This document shows, in pieces, positions 52,957-62,126 of a DNA stretch of 64,000 nt. A program made the translations under genes and the position numbers. The stretch covers positions 25,719 through 89,718 of the forward strand of contig NZ_BDBS01000052.1 in the NCBI RefSeq assembly GCF_001613105.1. The letters run 5' to 3'. Below the pieces are notes generated by a model, which searched no databases, had not been told where the DNA came from, and saw only the letters and a program-made list of their open reading frames with translations. The first letter of the stretch is position 1. Every line of letters begins with the position of its first letter. The stretch is from Nocardia pseudobrasiliensis NBRC 108224 (lineage in GTDB: Bacteria > Actinomycetota > Actinomycetes > Mycobacteriales > Mycobacteriaceae).

Positions 52957-54408
52957 TCAGGAGTAGCGGGCCTCGCAGGTTTGTTGGGTGCCCAGGACGC
53001 CTGCGCGGAAGGCGTCTACTCGGGAGAAGCCGCTGGGGACGGTTTTGCCCTCGACGTCGCTGGCGGCCAGGCCGTCGCTGAGTAGGCCGGAGACGGCCTT
53101 GTCGAGGTCGCCCGCGGTGAGGGTGAGGTCGCCCGGTTTGAAGACGTGGTTGGGGTCGGCGAGGCGGGCGGAGATCACGCCGGAGAGGCAGGCCGCGCGG
53201 AGGCCGGTCTTCGCGCCGGTGAGCAGTTGGCCCGCATTGCCTTGGACGGCAAGGGCGTAGCGGGAGACGAATACCACGTAGGCGTCGTAGTCGCCGCTCA
53301 CGCGGGTCGGAAAGCCTTCCTTCTCATTGTTGTTCGGCGCGCCGCGCTCGGCGAGCGCGGGGACGTCGGTGCCGATGGTGTTGGTGGCGGGGCAGTAGGT
53401 GACGGGGACCGTGTCGGCGCCGTTGCGGCAGTGCAGTTTCGCGCCGTGGTAGTCGTAGGTGGGCTGATGCGGGACCGGCAGGATCGAGGCCATCTGACGG
53501 CTGAGCTTGATCAGATTGTCCTTGGTGATGTCGACCTGGCCGCGGTCGCCCGCATCGGTGACGAGCCTGCCGGGCAGATTCTTGCGGCGGCGATCGATAT
53601 CCTTCATATCGATTGCCTTGCACGCCTTGGGCCCATCGGTGAATCCGATCTGCACCGCGGTCACCCGCTCGAAGGCCGAACCGTGCACCGCCTCCGGATC
53701 GCCGGGATCGGCATCGCGAATCGCGACCGTCGCCGCCAGCACTTTGTTCAGCCCCTCGGCGGTGTTGATGGTGAAATGCCGCGCCTTGTTCTCGGCCGTA
53801 TGCCGGATGAACGCCCCGGCGAAGCAATCGGCCTGCTGCTCCTTGACGATCACCGGATCCTTGGCAGACACGATGCGCGACATGGTCTGAATGGCATGGC
53901 CGTACTCGTGGGCCAGCACCATCACCACGGCCATCTTGCCGAAGCTGTCGGCCATCATCGGCAGCAGCACACCGCGATCCCAGCCGATGGTGTTGTCGAG
54001 TCGGCAGTACGCGGCGTTGACCAGGTGATAGGTGGTCTCCTTGCAGAACTGCGTCTCCTGCGTGCGCGGCGCCTTGGCCGTCCAGGAGAACAGTTTGGTG
54101 ACCGGTACGAAATCGCCCTCGAACTCGTTGTGATACTCACCCTGCCAATAGCTTTGGATGTCATCGATGGCGTTGACGGCCAACTTGTCCATCTCGCTGT
54201 TGTCGCCGCCGGTGACGGGCAGCCCGGCATCGGGCACGTCGGGCCGTGGTCCGCTCGGCCCGTTGGTGGTGGGCAGTCCGCCCACCTGGAACGGATCGTC
54301 GTAGATCGACACCGCCTTGCCGCTGACGGTCATGGTGCACCCGGCGAGCAGCGTGGGCGCCAATGCCAATGCGGCAAGCACGGCGACGATCCGGCTTCTC
54401 GCCACCAT
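52957..54408 (-). CDS. Lipoprotein neutral zinc metallopeptidase
   Basis: A 483-residue protein from ATG 54408 (GGAGGGGAG upstream). Lipobox LLAGC (Cys24) anchors it outside the membrane. The catalytic HEYGH (HExxH) is followed by EQQADCFAGAF, supplying the third Zn ligand Glu, as in the YpfJ-like neutral zinc metallopeptidases (PF04228). Several Cys suggest disulfides. The ESX neighbourhood suggests a role in envelope remodelling or effector processing, which is not proven. Confidence 0.88.
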   Translation of the reverse strand: MVARSRIVAVLAALALAPTLLAGCTMTVSGKAVSIYDDPFQVGGLPTTNGPSGPRPDVPDAGLPVTGGDNSEMDKLAVNAIDDIQSYWQGEYHNEFEGDFVPVTKLFSWTAKAPRTQETQFCKETTYHLVNAAYCRLDNTIGWDRGVLLPMMADSFGKMAVVMVLAHEYGHAIQTMSRIVSAKDPVIVKEQQADCFAGAFIRHTAENKARHFTINTAEGLNKVLAATVAIRDADPGDPEAVHGSAFERVTAVQIGFTDGPKACKAIDMKDIDRRRKNLPGRLVTDAGDRGQVDITKDNLIKLSRQMASILPVPHQPTYDYHGAKLHCRNGADTVPVTYCPATNTIGTDVPALAERGAPNNNEKEGFPTRVSGDYDAYVVFVSRYALAVQGNAGQLLTGAKTGLRAACLSGVISARLADPNHVFKPGDLTLTAGDLDKAVSGLLSDGLAASDVEGKTVPSGFSRVDAFRAGVLGTQQTCEARYS

Positions 54409-54516
54409 CGACTCCCCTCCCGGGCCGGTCACGTATCGGTTTCGGACTCCCGACAGGATAATTGCGGGCATCGCCGACCCCCACCCGCGCCCGGACTATC
54501 GAATATATTCGCCCAC

Positions 54517-57024
54517 ATGTCATCACCGGCGGCGCAGAAGATCACCGTGCGCCATGAGGGAACCGATCGCGTCTTCGACGCCACGCAGCACATCACCATG
54601 GGCCGCGCGCCGGAGGTGACCCTGTTCGTGGACAGCCCGCTGGTGTCGCGCGTGCACGCCACACTCGCCTGGCAGGGTAATGCCTGGGTGCTCAGCGACA
54701 ACGGAAGTACCAACGGCGTGTTCGTGGAGGCGCGACGGTTGTCCCGTCCCGTGCCGATCGACCGACCGACCCTGGTGCGCCTCGGTGACGCGATCACCGG
54801 TCCGCTGCTGCACCTGCTGCCCGACGCCGCCCGCCCGAATCAGCCCGCGCCGCATCGCCCCGCGCCGCCGCAGCGCAATCCGAATCCGCCGCAGTCGCGC
54901 CCGCACACGCCGCCGAACTCCCGGCCGCAGGCCCCGCTGCAGCCTCCGCCGCCGAGTCGGCCCCCGCAGCGGCCCGCCCCGCAGCCCATGCCGAACTTCA
55001 ATATGACCGCCAAGGCCGACAGTTCGGCGCTGCCGCCGATGCGGGCGCGCGCCTCCACGGCTCCCATCGCCCGCGCCGACCGCATTCCCTCCGGCGGCCT
55101 GACCATCGGCCGCACCAGCGACAACCAGATCGTGGTCAACGATCCGCTGGCCTCGCGTCGCCACGCCCGCCTGGTGAAAAGCGGTGAGGGCCTGGTCATC
55201 GAGGATGTCGGTTCGGCCAACGGCACCTTCGTCAACGGCCGGCGCGAACAGCGCACCGCGCTGCGCGAGCGCGATATCGTCACCATCGGCAATGTCGACT
55301 TCGTCGTCTCCGACGGCGCGCTGATCCATCGCAAGAAGCCGGTAGCCGAACAGGGCCTGCACGTACACGGCGTCGGCTTCGCGGTCGAGGGCAACAAGCA
55401 GCTGCTGGTCGATGTGAACCTCGCCGCCGGGCGCGGCACGCTGACCGCGCTGATCGGCCCGTCCGGTGCGGGCAAGTCGACGCTGTCGAAACTCATTGCG
55501 GGAACGACCCATCCGTCGGCCGGTGTGGTCACCTTCGAGGGCCGCAACCTGCACGCCGAATACGAGGCGATGCGCAGCCGAATCGGCATGGTCCCGCAGG
55601 ACGATGTGCTGCATCGTCAGCTCACCGTGCGCCAGGCGCTGGGTTTCGCCGCCGAACTGCGACTGCCGCCCGACTCCACCAAGGCCGATCGCCAGCAGGT
55701 CATCGACGGTGTGCTGAAAGAACTTTCGCTAACCGAACACGCCGACACCCGCGTGGACCGGCTCTCCGGCGGTCAGCGCAAGCGCGCGTCGGTGGCGCTG
55801 GAACTGCTCACCGGTCCCGCGCTGCTGCTGCTCGACGAACCCACTTCGGGCCTGGATCCAGCGTTGGACCGCCAGGTCATGACGATGCTGCGCGAGCTGG
55901 CCGACGCCGGGCGCACGGTCATCGTGGTCACTCATTCGGTGGCCTGCCTGGACATGTGCGATCAGGTGCTGCTGCTCGCGCCCGGCGGTAAGACCGCGTT
56001 CTGCGGACATCCGGCCGCGGTCGGGCATTTTCTCGGAACCAGCGACTGGGCCGAGATCTTCGCCCGGGTGGCCGCCGATCCGGACCGCGCCTTCGCCAAC
56101 TATCGCTCACGTCAGGCCGCCGCGGTTCCGCCGCCGCCACCGGCCGCGCAGCGCGGGGTGGCCGGGCAGCCGCCGAAATCCAGTGGCTGGAAGCAGTTCT
56201 CGACGCTGTCGCGGCGGCAGGTGCGATTGATCCTGGCCGATCGGGGCTATCTGGCGTTCCTGGTGGTGCTGCCGTTCGTCCTCGGCGTGCTGTCGCTGGT
56301 GGTGCCGGGTAAGAACGGTTTCGCACCCGGGCCGCTGGTGCCGCTGCCGGACGGGTCGATGGTGCCCAGCGGCGGCGGTGAGACCCAGCAGCTGCTGGTG
56401 GTGCTCATTCTCGGGGCGTGCTTCATGGGTTCGACGCTGACCGTGCGCGATCTGGTGGGGGAGCGGCCGATCTTCTATCGCGAGCGCGCGGTGGGTCTAC
56501 TGCCGTCGGCGTATCTGATGGCCAAGGTCATGGTGTTCGGTACGGCCGCGCTACTGCAGTCGGCGGTGCTGGTGGGCATCGTGCTGGCCGGGAAGAATCC
56601 GCCGGGCAAGGGCACGCTGGTGCCCTCGGGCAGTCTGGAGCTCTATTTCGATCTGGCCTTCACCGCGGTGACGTGTGTGGTCATCGGGTTGCTGCTGTCG
56701 ACGCTGGCGAAATCCAACGAGCAGGTGATGCCGCTGCTGGTAGTCATGATCATGTGCCAGCTGGTGATGGCGGGCGGCATGATCCCGGTAACCGACCGGG
56801 TGGTCCTCGAGCAGCTTTCCTATCTGTTCCCCTCGCGCTGGGGATTTGCCGCGGGCGCGTCGACGGTGGATCTGCGTGGCCTGTTCGCCGGTGCGCAGCC
56901 GGATGCGCTGTGGCAGCACAAAACGGTGTTCTGGCTGCTGGATATCGCGATGTTGCTGGTGCTGACCGCGATTCTGTCGACGCTGACGTGGTGGCGACTC
57001 CGACTGAAAAAGAGCACATCGTGA
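54517..57024 (+). CDS. Rv1747-like ABC exporter with two FHA domains
   Basis: An 835-residue fusion from ATG 54517. FHA 1 (about 1-95, SRVHATLAW and NGSTNGVFV), Pro-rich linker (105-160), FHA 2 (about 185-270, SRRHARLV and VGSANGTFVNGR), ABC ATPase (Walker A GPSGAGKST about 314-322, LSGGQRKRASVALE, LLLLDEPTSGLDP), then about six helices of an ABC-2 permease. In M. tuberculosis Rv1747 is bound and phosphorylated by PknF via its FHA domains and exports envelope lipids. A similar link to the kinase at 40415 is inferred. Confidence 0.92.
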   Translation: MSSPAAQKITVRHEGTDRVFDATQHITMGRAPEVTLFVDSPLVSRVHATLAWQGNAWVLSDNGSTNGVFVEARRLSRPVPIDRPTLVRLGDAITGPLLHLLPDAARPNQPAPHRPAPPQRNPNPPQSRPHTPPNSRPQAPLQPPPPSRPPQRPAPQPMPNFNMTAKADSSALPPMRARASTAPIARADRIPSGGLTIGRTSDNQIVVNDPLASRRHARLVKSGEGLVIEDVGSANGTFVNGRREQRTALRERDIVTIGNVDFVVSDGALIHRKKPVAEQGLHVHGVGFAVEGNKQLLVDVNLAAGRGTLTALIGPSGAGKSTLSKLIAGTTHPSAGVVTFEGRNLHAEYEAMRSRIGMVPQDDVLHRQLTVRQALGFAAELRLPPDSTKADRQQVIDGVLKELSLTEHADTRVDRLSGGQRKRASVALELLTGPALLLLDEPTSGLDPALDRQVMTMLRELADAGRTVIVVTHSVACLDMCDQVLLLAPGGKTAFCGHPAAVGHFLGTSDWAEIFARVAADPDRAFANYRSRQAAAVPPPPPAAQRGVAGQPPKSSGWKQFSTLSRRQVRLILADRGYLAFLVVLPFVLGVLSLVVPGKNGFAPGPLVPLPDGSMVPSGGGETQQLLVVLILGACFMGSTLTVRDLVGERPIFYRERAVGLLPSAYLMAKVMVFGTAALLQSAVLVGIVLAGKNPPGKGTLVPSGSLELYFDLAFTAVTCVVIGLLLSTLAKSNEQVMPLLVVMIMCQLVMAGGMIPVTDRVVLEQLSYLFPSRWGFAAGASTVDLRGLFAGAQPDALWQHKTVFWLLDIAMLLVLTAILSTLTWWRLRLKKSTS

Positions 57025-57061
57025 GAAGACAGGCTGCTGCCCCATCGCGCGTGTCTCGCGA

Positions 57062-59347
57062 ATGGCAGGCACACTAGTGCGTGTGACGGCTCGAATTGGG
57101 GCAGTGCATCTCGGCTGGGATGTGGTGTCCGTGGCCGCCGGCGGCGGTGGGACACCGATTCGCCCGGTCCAGGTGGAAGGGACATACACGCCGCCGGCGT
57201 ATCTGCTGGCGGATTCGTCGGGTCGGTTGCACACCTCCGGTGCGGAGCGGCAGCGTCCCGACCTGGGCATCGCCATCTCCGATATTCGCGATGTGCTGGG
57301 CCACCACCAGATCCGGATCGCGGGTGCGACCTGGCCGGTGGAGTTGGTGTTCCGGGCCCGGCTCTACAACCCGCTGGCCGCGGTCGGCAAATATCTGCGC
57401 GGCAAGCCCGATGTGGTGGCGCTGCCCTATCCCGACGACTGGCCGGACGAGAAGGTCGACGAATACTGCCGTCTGGTCGAACTGCTCGATGTGGTCACCG
57501 AACCGTTGCCGGAGTCGGTGGCGCTGTCCGGATATGTGCGCGCACTCGGCCTCGTGCATCCGCCGGAACCGGGTCGCCGCCCGATCGGCGCGACCGGGGT
57601 CTACTCCGACGGCCGAATGTGCCTGGTGGTTGCCGTACACGGTGACGACGAGCAGCCGACCGAATCGGTGGGCGTACCGATCGCGGCCGACGCCATGCGC
57701 GAGGCGCAGTCGGCCGACAATGTGGTGATCGAGGTCATGGCCGCGGCCCGCTCGATCGGCGCGGACACCTCGACCGTGCTGCTGACCGGCAATGTCTGTT
57801 TCAACGACGCGTTACGCCTGGCCTTCCAGAACCATCTGGGCCATCGCCTACGCGTGGCCGACCATCCGATGCACGCTCTGGTCCTGGGCGCGTCGCATCT
57901 GCTGGCCACCGACAGCGAATACGGCGACGAGCAATATCCGCCGGGGCCGCCGCCCACTTCCGGCCCGCGCGGGCCACAGGGAAATCCTGGCTCGCAGGGT
58001 GGTCTTGGTGCGCAGGGCGGTTCCGGTGCGCAGGGTGGTCCTGGTTCGCCGGGCAACCCTGGTGCGCAGAACAGTGCTGGTGCGCAGGGCAACCCCGGTT
58101 CGCAGAACAGCCCTGGCCTGCGGAACAACCCCGGCCCGCAGGGGCTGGGCGGGTCCCCGGCCAATCCTGTTCCCGGGCAATCGGGTTCGGCCGCGGCGGG
58201 TGGTTCGGGGGCTCCGGCCTCGCAGGGCAATACCGGATCACAGCGACTGGCGGGCCCGCCGGACAGCCCGGATTCGGGCCGAGGGGGTGCGGGCTCGCCG
58301 GGGAATTCCGGGCCCGGACACGGGGTTTCGGGTTCGTCGGGTGCGCTCGGTTCCGGCCGGGCAGGTTCGGATTCCTCCGGCGCGACGAACTGGACCGCGG
58401 GTCCGGGCGCCACGGACAATGGGCGGCACGCCCTTCCGACCACCGGTACTCTGACGCCGACCGATACCGCCGCCCCGGCCGCACCGGCGAAATCCGGACG
58501 GCACAGCTGGCGGCCGCCGGAGACGGCCTCGGCGGAGGTGGCCCGGCACGCGGCCGGAGTGCGAGCCGTCGACCAGGGCCCACGGCACATCACCGCCCAC
58601 GTCCAGCCGCTGCAACGTCAGCCGGAAATGGTCCCGCGCCACACGGATTCACCACCGGTCGAGGGCCGCCACGCCGCCCGCGAGACGACCTATCCCGCAC
58701 CCGACGACCCGACCACGCGCGTCGCACCCGGCGACCACGTCAGTCGCTTCACCCGCCCGCCGGGCGTCGCCGACGAGGTCACCACAGTCATGGGCCGTCG
58801 ATCCGACGCCGCCCGGGCCTCCGCCGGATGGACACCCCCCGGCGCGCGTGAGCGCGACGACGAGGAGGACGACCAACGCGAGGGCTCGCTGTGGAACAAG
58901 GTGAAGGACAACCTGTTCGGCACCCCGACCATCGTCGGCGCGGTCGCCCTCGCCGCGGTCGCCATTCATTCCGGCGATGATCCGGAACACCACGCCCGCC
59001 CCGCCGACGCCGTCGCCTCGATCGACGCCGACACCGGCGCGGCCGACGCGGTCACCTCGGTCGACGCGCGGACGGGCGCGGGGGCCGCCGCCATCCAGCC
59101 CGCCTCCCGATTCGACGTGCGCTCGGCGGCCATGTCCTCCGACTTCGGCGTCTGGCCCTCGATCCAGCGGGCCTCGCGCATCCCGCCGACCACCCCGGAA
59201 TGCGCACTGACCCCCTACACCCGCCCCGGCTCCGGCCCACAGTCCATCGGTGACCACGCCTGCGCCCACCTGGACATCGATAACCTGCGCTATCTCGTGC
59301 CCACGCTGCCCGGCATCATCGACACGGGCCCACCGATGCACATCTAG
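57062..59347 (+). CDS. Actin-like N-domain protein with collagen-like Gly-rich region
   Basis: A 761-residue protein of no recognised name. Residues about 1-285 resemble an ASKHA/Hsp70-like fold: a C-terminal strand-helix VLLTGNVCFNDALRLAFQNH then LRVADHPMHALVLGASHLL, as in the Rv3446c-type protein at 48610. About 300-420 are collagen-like GPQGNPGSQGG tripeptide-style repeats, then a long polar Pro/Thr/Asp linker, a weak transmembrane stretch (TIVGAVALAAVAIHSG) and an external Cys-containing tail. The start is uncertain; GTG 57077 is possible. It occupies the place before rplM where M. tuberculosis has esxU-esxT. Confidence 0.65.
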   Translation: MAGTLVRVTARIGAVHLGWDVVSVAAGGGGTPIRPVQVEGTYTPPAYLLADSSGRLHTSGAERQRPDLGIAISDIRDVLGHHQIRIAGATWPVELVFRARLYNPLAAVGKYLRGKPDVVALPYPDDWPDEKVDEYCRLVELLDVVTEPLPESVALSGYVRALGLVHPPEPGRRPIGATGVYSDGRMCLVVAVHGDDEQPTESVGVPIAADAMREAQSADNVVIEVMAAARSIGADTSTVLLTGNVCFNDALRLAFQNHLGHRLRVADHPMHALVLGASHLLATDSEYGDEQYPPGPPPTSGPRGPQGNPGSQGGLGAQGGSGAQGGPGSPGNPGAQNSAGAQGNPGSQNSPGLRNNPGPQGLGGSPANPVPGQSGSAAAGGSGAPASQGNTGSQRLAGPPDSPDSGRGGAGSPGNSGPGHGVSGSSGALGSGRAGSDSSGATNWTAGPGATDNGRHALPTTGTLTPTDTAAPAAPAKSGRHSWRPPETASAEVARHAAGVRAVDQGPRHITAHVQPLQRQPEMVPRHTDSPPVEGRHAARETTYPAPDDPTTRVAPGDHVSRFTRPPGVADEVTTVMGRRSDAARASAGWTPPGARERDDEEDDQREGSLWNKVKDNLFGTPTIVGAVALAAVAIHSGDDPEHHARPADAVASIDADTGAADAVTSVDARTGAGAAAIQPASRFDVRSAAMSSDFGVWPSIQRASRIPPTTPECALTPYTRPGSGPQSIGDHACAHLDIDNLRYLVPTLPGIIDTGPPMHI
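57955..58330 (+). repeat. In-frame Gly-rich collagen-like coding repeat
   Basis: Within the 57062 gene, units such as GGTGCGCAGGG(C/T)GGT and CCTGGTTCGC recur with a multiple-of-nine spacing and encode Gly-x-x tripeptides rich in Gln, Ser, Pro and Asn. The run is clean at first and degrades toward 58330. Such tracts expand or contract by slippage. Confidence 0.8.
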
Positions 59348-59513
59348 GACCGATTTCGAGGGGCCGGGGGCTCGCTGGTATCGTGAACCGCTGGTGTGCG
59401 GTACGTCGCGGTTCTTCCGTGTCGTCGCACGAGCCCCGGGTCTCAACCGGCCGCCGGGATCGCTCGACCGTCCACGCCAGGCCGGCAGCCGAACGACAGA
59501 CAAGGGATGCACT

Positions 59514-59953
59514 GTGCCTACGTACAGCCCCAAGGCCGGTGACGTGACCCGCAAGTGGTACGTCATCGACGCCACTGACGTGGTGCTCGGACGCCTTGCC
59601 GTGCAGGCAGCGAATCTGCTGCGTGGCAAGAACAAGCCGACCTTCGCACCGAACGTCGATGGTGGCGATTTCGTCATCATCATCAACGCCGACAAGATTG
59701 CCGTCTCCGGCAACAAGCGGCAGAACAAGCTCCTGTACACCCACTCCGGTCATCCCGGCGGCCTCAAGTCGCGGTCTGTCGGGCAGCTGCTCGAGACCCG
59801 TCCGGAGCGCCTGGTGGAGCGGGCCGTCAAGGGCATGATCCCGAAGAACAAGCTGGGCAACCAGATCGCGGGCAAGCTGAAGGTCTACGCGGGCCCGACG
59901 CATCCGCACGCCGCTCAGCAGCCCGTTCCGTTCGAGATCAAGCAGGTGGCCCA

Positions 59954-59957
<4 letters not shown>
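59514..59957 (+). CDS. rplM: 50S ribosomal protein L13
   Basis: From GTG 59514 the product is 147 residues. The actinobacterial L13 start PTYSPKAGDVTRKWYVIDA, LGRLAVQAANLLRGKNKPTF and the end HPHAAQQPVPFEIKQVAQ are diagnostic. CAAGGGA lies before the start. The 166-bp leader contains a possible long-range pair (about 59364-59374 with 59430-59439) that could be regulatory. Its stop overlaps the rpsI start by four bases (GTGA). Confidence 0.98.
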
Positions 59958-60472
<515 letters not shown>

Positions 60473-60512
60473 TTTCGCGACGGACGGCCGTCCCGTTTTC
60501 GGCACCGAGCCG

Positions 60513-60541
60513 GTGTTCCCCGCATATGCGGGGATGATCCC
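60513..60541 (+). repeat. 29-bp sequence matching type I-E CRISPR repeats
   Basis: GTGTTCCCCGC, ATAT, GCGGGGATGATCCC make 29 bases with the perfect palindrome CCCCGCATATGCGGGG in the centre. Length, GTGTTCCCCGC start and GCGGGGAT core match the type I-E repeat family known from Escherichia and actinobacteria. A degenerate copy (GGTTTCCCCGC...CGGGGA) begins at 60575, leaving exactly 33 bases between. No cas gene or further repeat is in the window, so this is a relic or a look-alike. Confidence 0.6.
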
Positions 60542-60565
60542 GGGTACGGTCGTTTCGTCACCTGT

Positions 60566-60609
60566 ACGAGAGCAGGTTTCCCCGCTGATTGTCGGGGACC
60601 TGCTCTCGT
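60566..60609 (+). other. Long perfect hairpin in the glmM leader
   Basis: ACGAGAGCAGGT (60566-60577) pairs perfectly with ACCTGCTCTCGT (60598-60609). Inside it CCCCG (60580-60584) pairs with CGGGG (60593-60597) across an eight-base loop, with a TT bulge. No T run follows. It ends 37 bp before the glmM ATG, and could be an rpsI terminator or a leader structure controlling glmM. It overlaps the degenerate CRISPR-like copy. Confidence 0.75.
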
Positions 60610-60646
60610 GCTGTATCGACACCGATTGCAACGCGAGGGCGAGGGA

Positions 60647-62014
60647 ATGGGACGTTTGTTCGGCACCGACGGTGTCCGGGGGCTTGCCAACGAATCGCTG
60701 AGTCCCGAACTGGCACTGCATATCTCGGCGGCGGCGGCGGAGGTTCTCAGTCGTGGCAAGCGCCGCGCGGTGGCGGTGGTGGGCCGCGATCCGCGCGCCA
60801 GCGGGGAAATGCTCGAGGCCGCGGTGACCGCGGGCCTCACGGCCGGTGGGGTGGACGTGCTCTCGGTGGGTGTTCTCCCGACGCCCGCGGTGGCCTATCT
60901 GACGGCCGTCTACGACGCGTGCCTGGGCGTGATGATCTCCGCCTCGCACAATCCCATGCCTGATAACGGCATCAAGATCTTCGCCTCCGGCGGGCACAAA
61001 CTCGACGACGCCGTCGAGGATCGCATCGAGGAATTGGTGCGGGAGAAGGGCTTCAGCCGTCCCACCGGCGCCGGAATCGGGCGGGTGCTGAGCGTGTCCG
61101 GCGTGGACGGCCATGTCGACGCGCACTACAGCCTGGCCGGAACGCACGAACGCTATGTCGAACATCTGGTGGAGGCCACCGGCAGCGACCTGAGCGGGTT
61201 GACCGTGGTCGTCGACTGCGCGCACGGCGCGGCCTCCGATGTCGGCCCCGCGGCCTATCGTGAGGCCGGGGCCCGAGTGATCGCCATCAATGCCGAGCCC
61301 AACGGGCTCAATATCAACGAACGTTGCGGTTCCACGCATTTGGACCAGGTGCAGCGCGCGGTCCGCGAACACGGCGCCGATCTGGGCCTGGCCCACGACG
61401 GTGACGCCGACCGCTGCCTGGCCGTGGACGCCACCGGCGCGATAGTCGACGGTGACGCGATCATGGCCGTACTCGCGCTGGATATGTTCGAATCCGGTGA
61501 GCTGGCCCAGAACACGTTGGTGGCGACCGTAATGAGCAATCTCGGCCTGCACATCGCACTGCGGGAGGCGGGAATCACCGTGCGCACCACCGCCGTCGGC
61601 GACCGCTACGTCCTCGAGGAGTTACGCCGCGGCGGCTTCACCCTCGGCGGCGAACAGTCCGGCCACGTGGTCTTCCCCCGCTACGGCACCACCGGCGACG
61701 GCATCCTCACCGGCCTCAAACTCATGGCCCGCATGGCCCGCACCGGCCGCACCCTGGCCGACCTGGCCGCCATCCTCCAAACCGTCCCCCAGGTCCTGGT
61801 CAACGTCCCGGTAACCGACAAATCCGCCGTAGCCGCGGCCCCCGAAATCCGCGACGCGGTAGCCGAAGCCGAACGCATCCTCGGCGACTCCGGCCGAGTC
61901 CTCCTCCGCCCCAGCGGCACCGAACAACTGGTCCGAGTAATGGTCGAAGCCACCGACCCCGACCGCGCCCAGTCCCTAGCCGACGACCTGGCCAAACGAG
62001 TAGCGGCGCTCTAA
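60647..62014 (+). CDS. glmM: Phosphoglucosamine mutase
   Basis: A 455-residue enzyme making glucosamine-1-phosphate from glucosamine-6-phosphate for peptidoglycan precursor UDP-GlcNAc. It begins MGRLFGTDGVRGLANESLS, has the catalytic phosphoserine loop ISASHNPMPDNGIK, the Mg site DGDADRC, GGEQSGHV for sugar binding and RPSGTEQLVRV for phosphate binding, all intact. GAGGGCGAGGGA precedes the ATG. The synteny rplM-rpsI-glmM matches M. tuberculosis Rv3443c-Rv3441c. Confidence 0.98.
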   Translation: MGRLFGTDGVRGLANESLSPELALHISAAAAEVLSRGKRRAVAVVGRDPRASGEMLEAAVTAGLTAGGVDVLSVGVLPTPAVAYLTAVYDACLGVMISASHNPMPDNGIKIFASGGHKLDDAVEDRIEELVREKGFSRPTGAGIGRVLSVSGVDGHVDAHYSLAGTHERYVEHLVEATGSDLSGLTVVVDCAHGAASDVGPAAYREAGARVIAINAEPNGLNINERCGSTHLDQVQRAVREHGADLGLAHDGDADRCLAVDATGAIVDGDAIMAVLALDMFESGELAQNTLVATVMSNLGLHIALREAGITVRTTAVGDRYVLEELRRGGFTLGGEQSGHVVFPRYGTTGDGILTGLKLMARMARTGRTLADLAAILQTVPQVLVNVPVTDKSAVAAAPEIRDAVAEAERILGDSGRVLLRPSGTEQLVRVMVEATDPDRAQSLADDLAKRVAAL

Positions 62015-62126
62015 CTCCCACCCTCGCCCGGCGCTGGCGCGCCGGACAAGGGGAAATGAGGACGGCCGCGCCGAGGCACGTTTCCCACCGCCAGGCTTCC
62101 GTCTTCCTCTCGGCGCGCCGGGCTCC

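Noticed and set aside
52298..53085. Plus-strand frames running from inside the FHA gene through the 20-bp array
   Set aside because: Out of frame with the FHA protein and composed of repeat translation; not supported as a gene.
60513..60609. A true CRISPR array
   Set aside because: Only one good repeat and one degenerate copy are present, with no cas genes; kept only as a repeat-like element.
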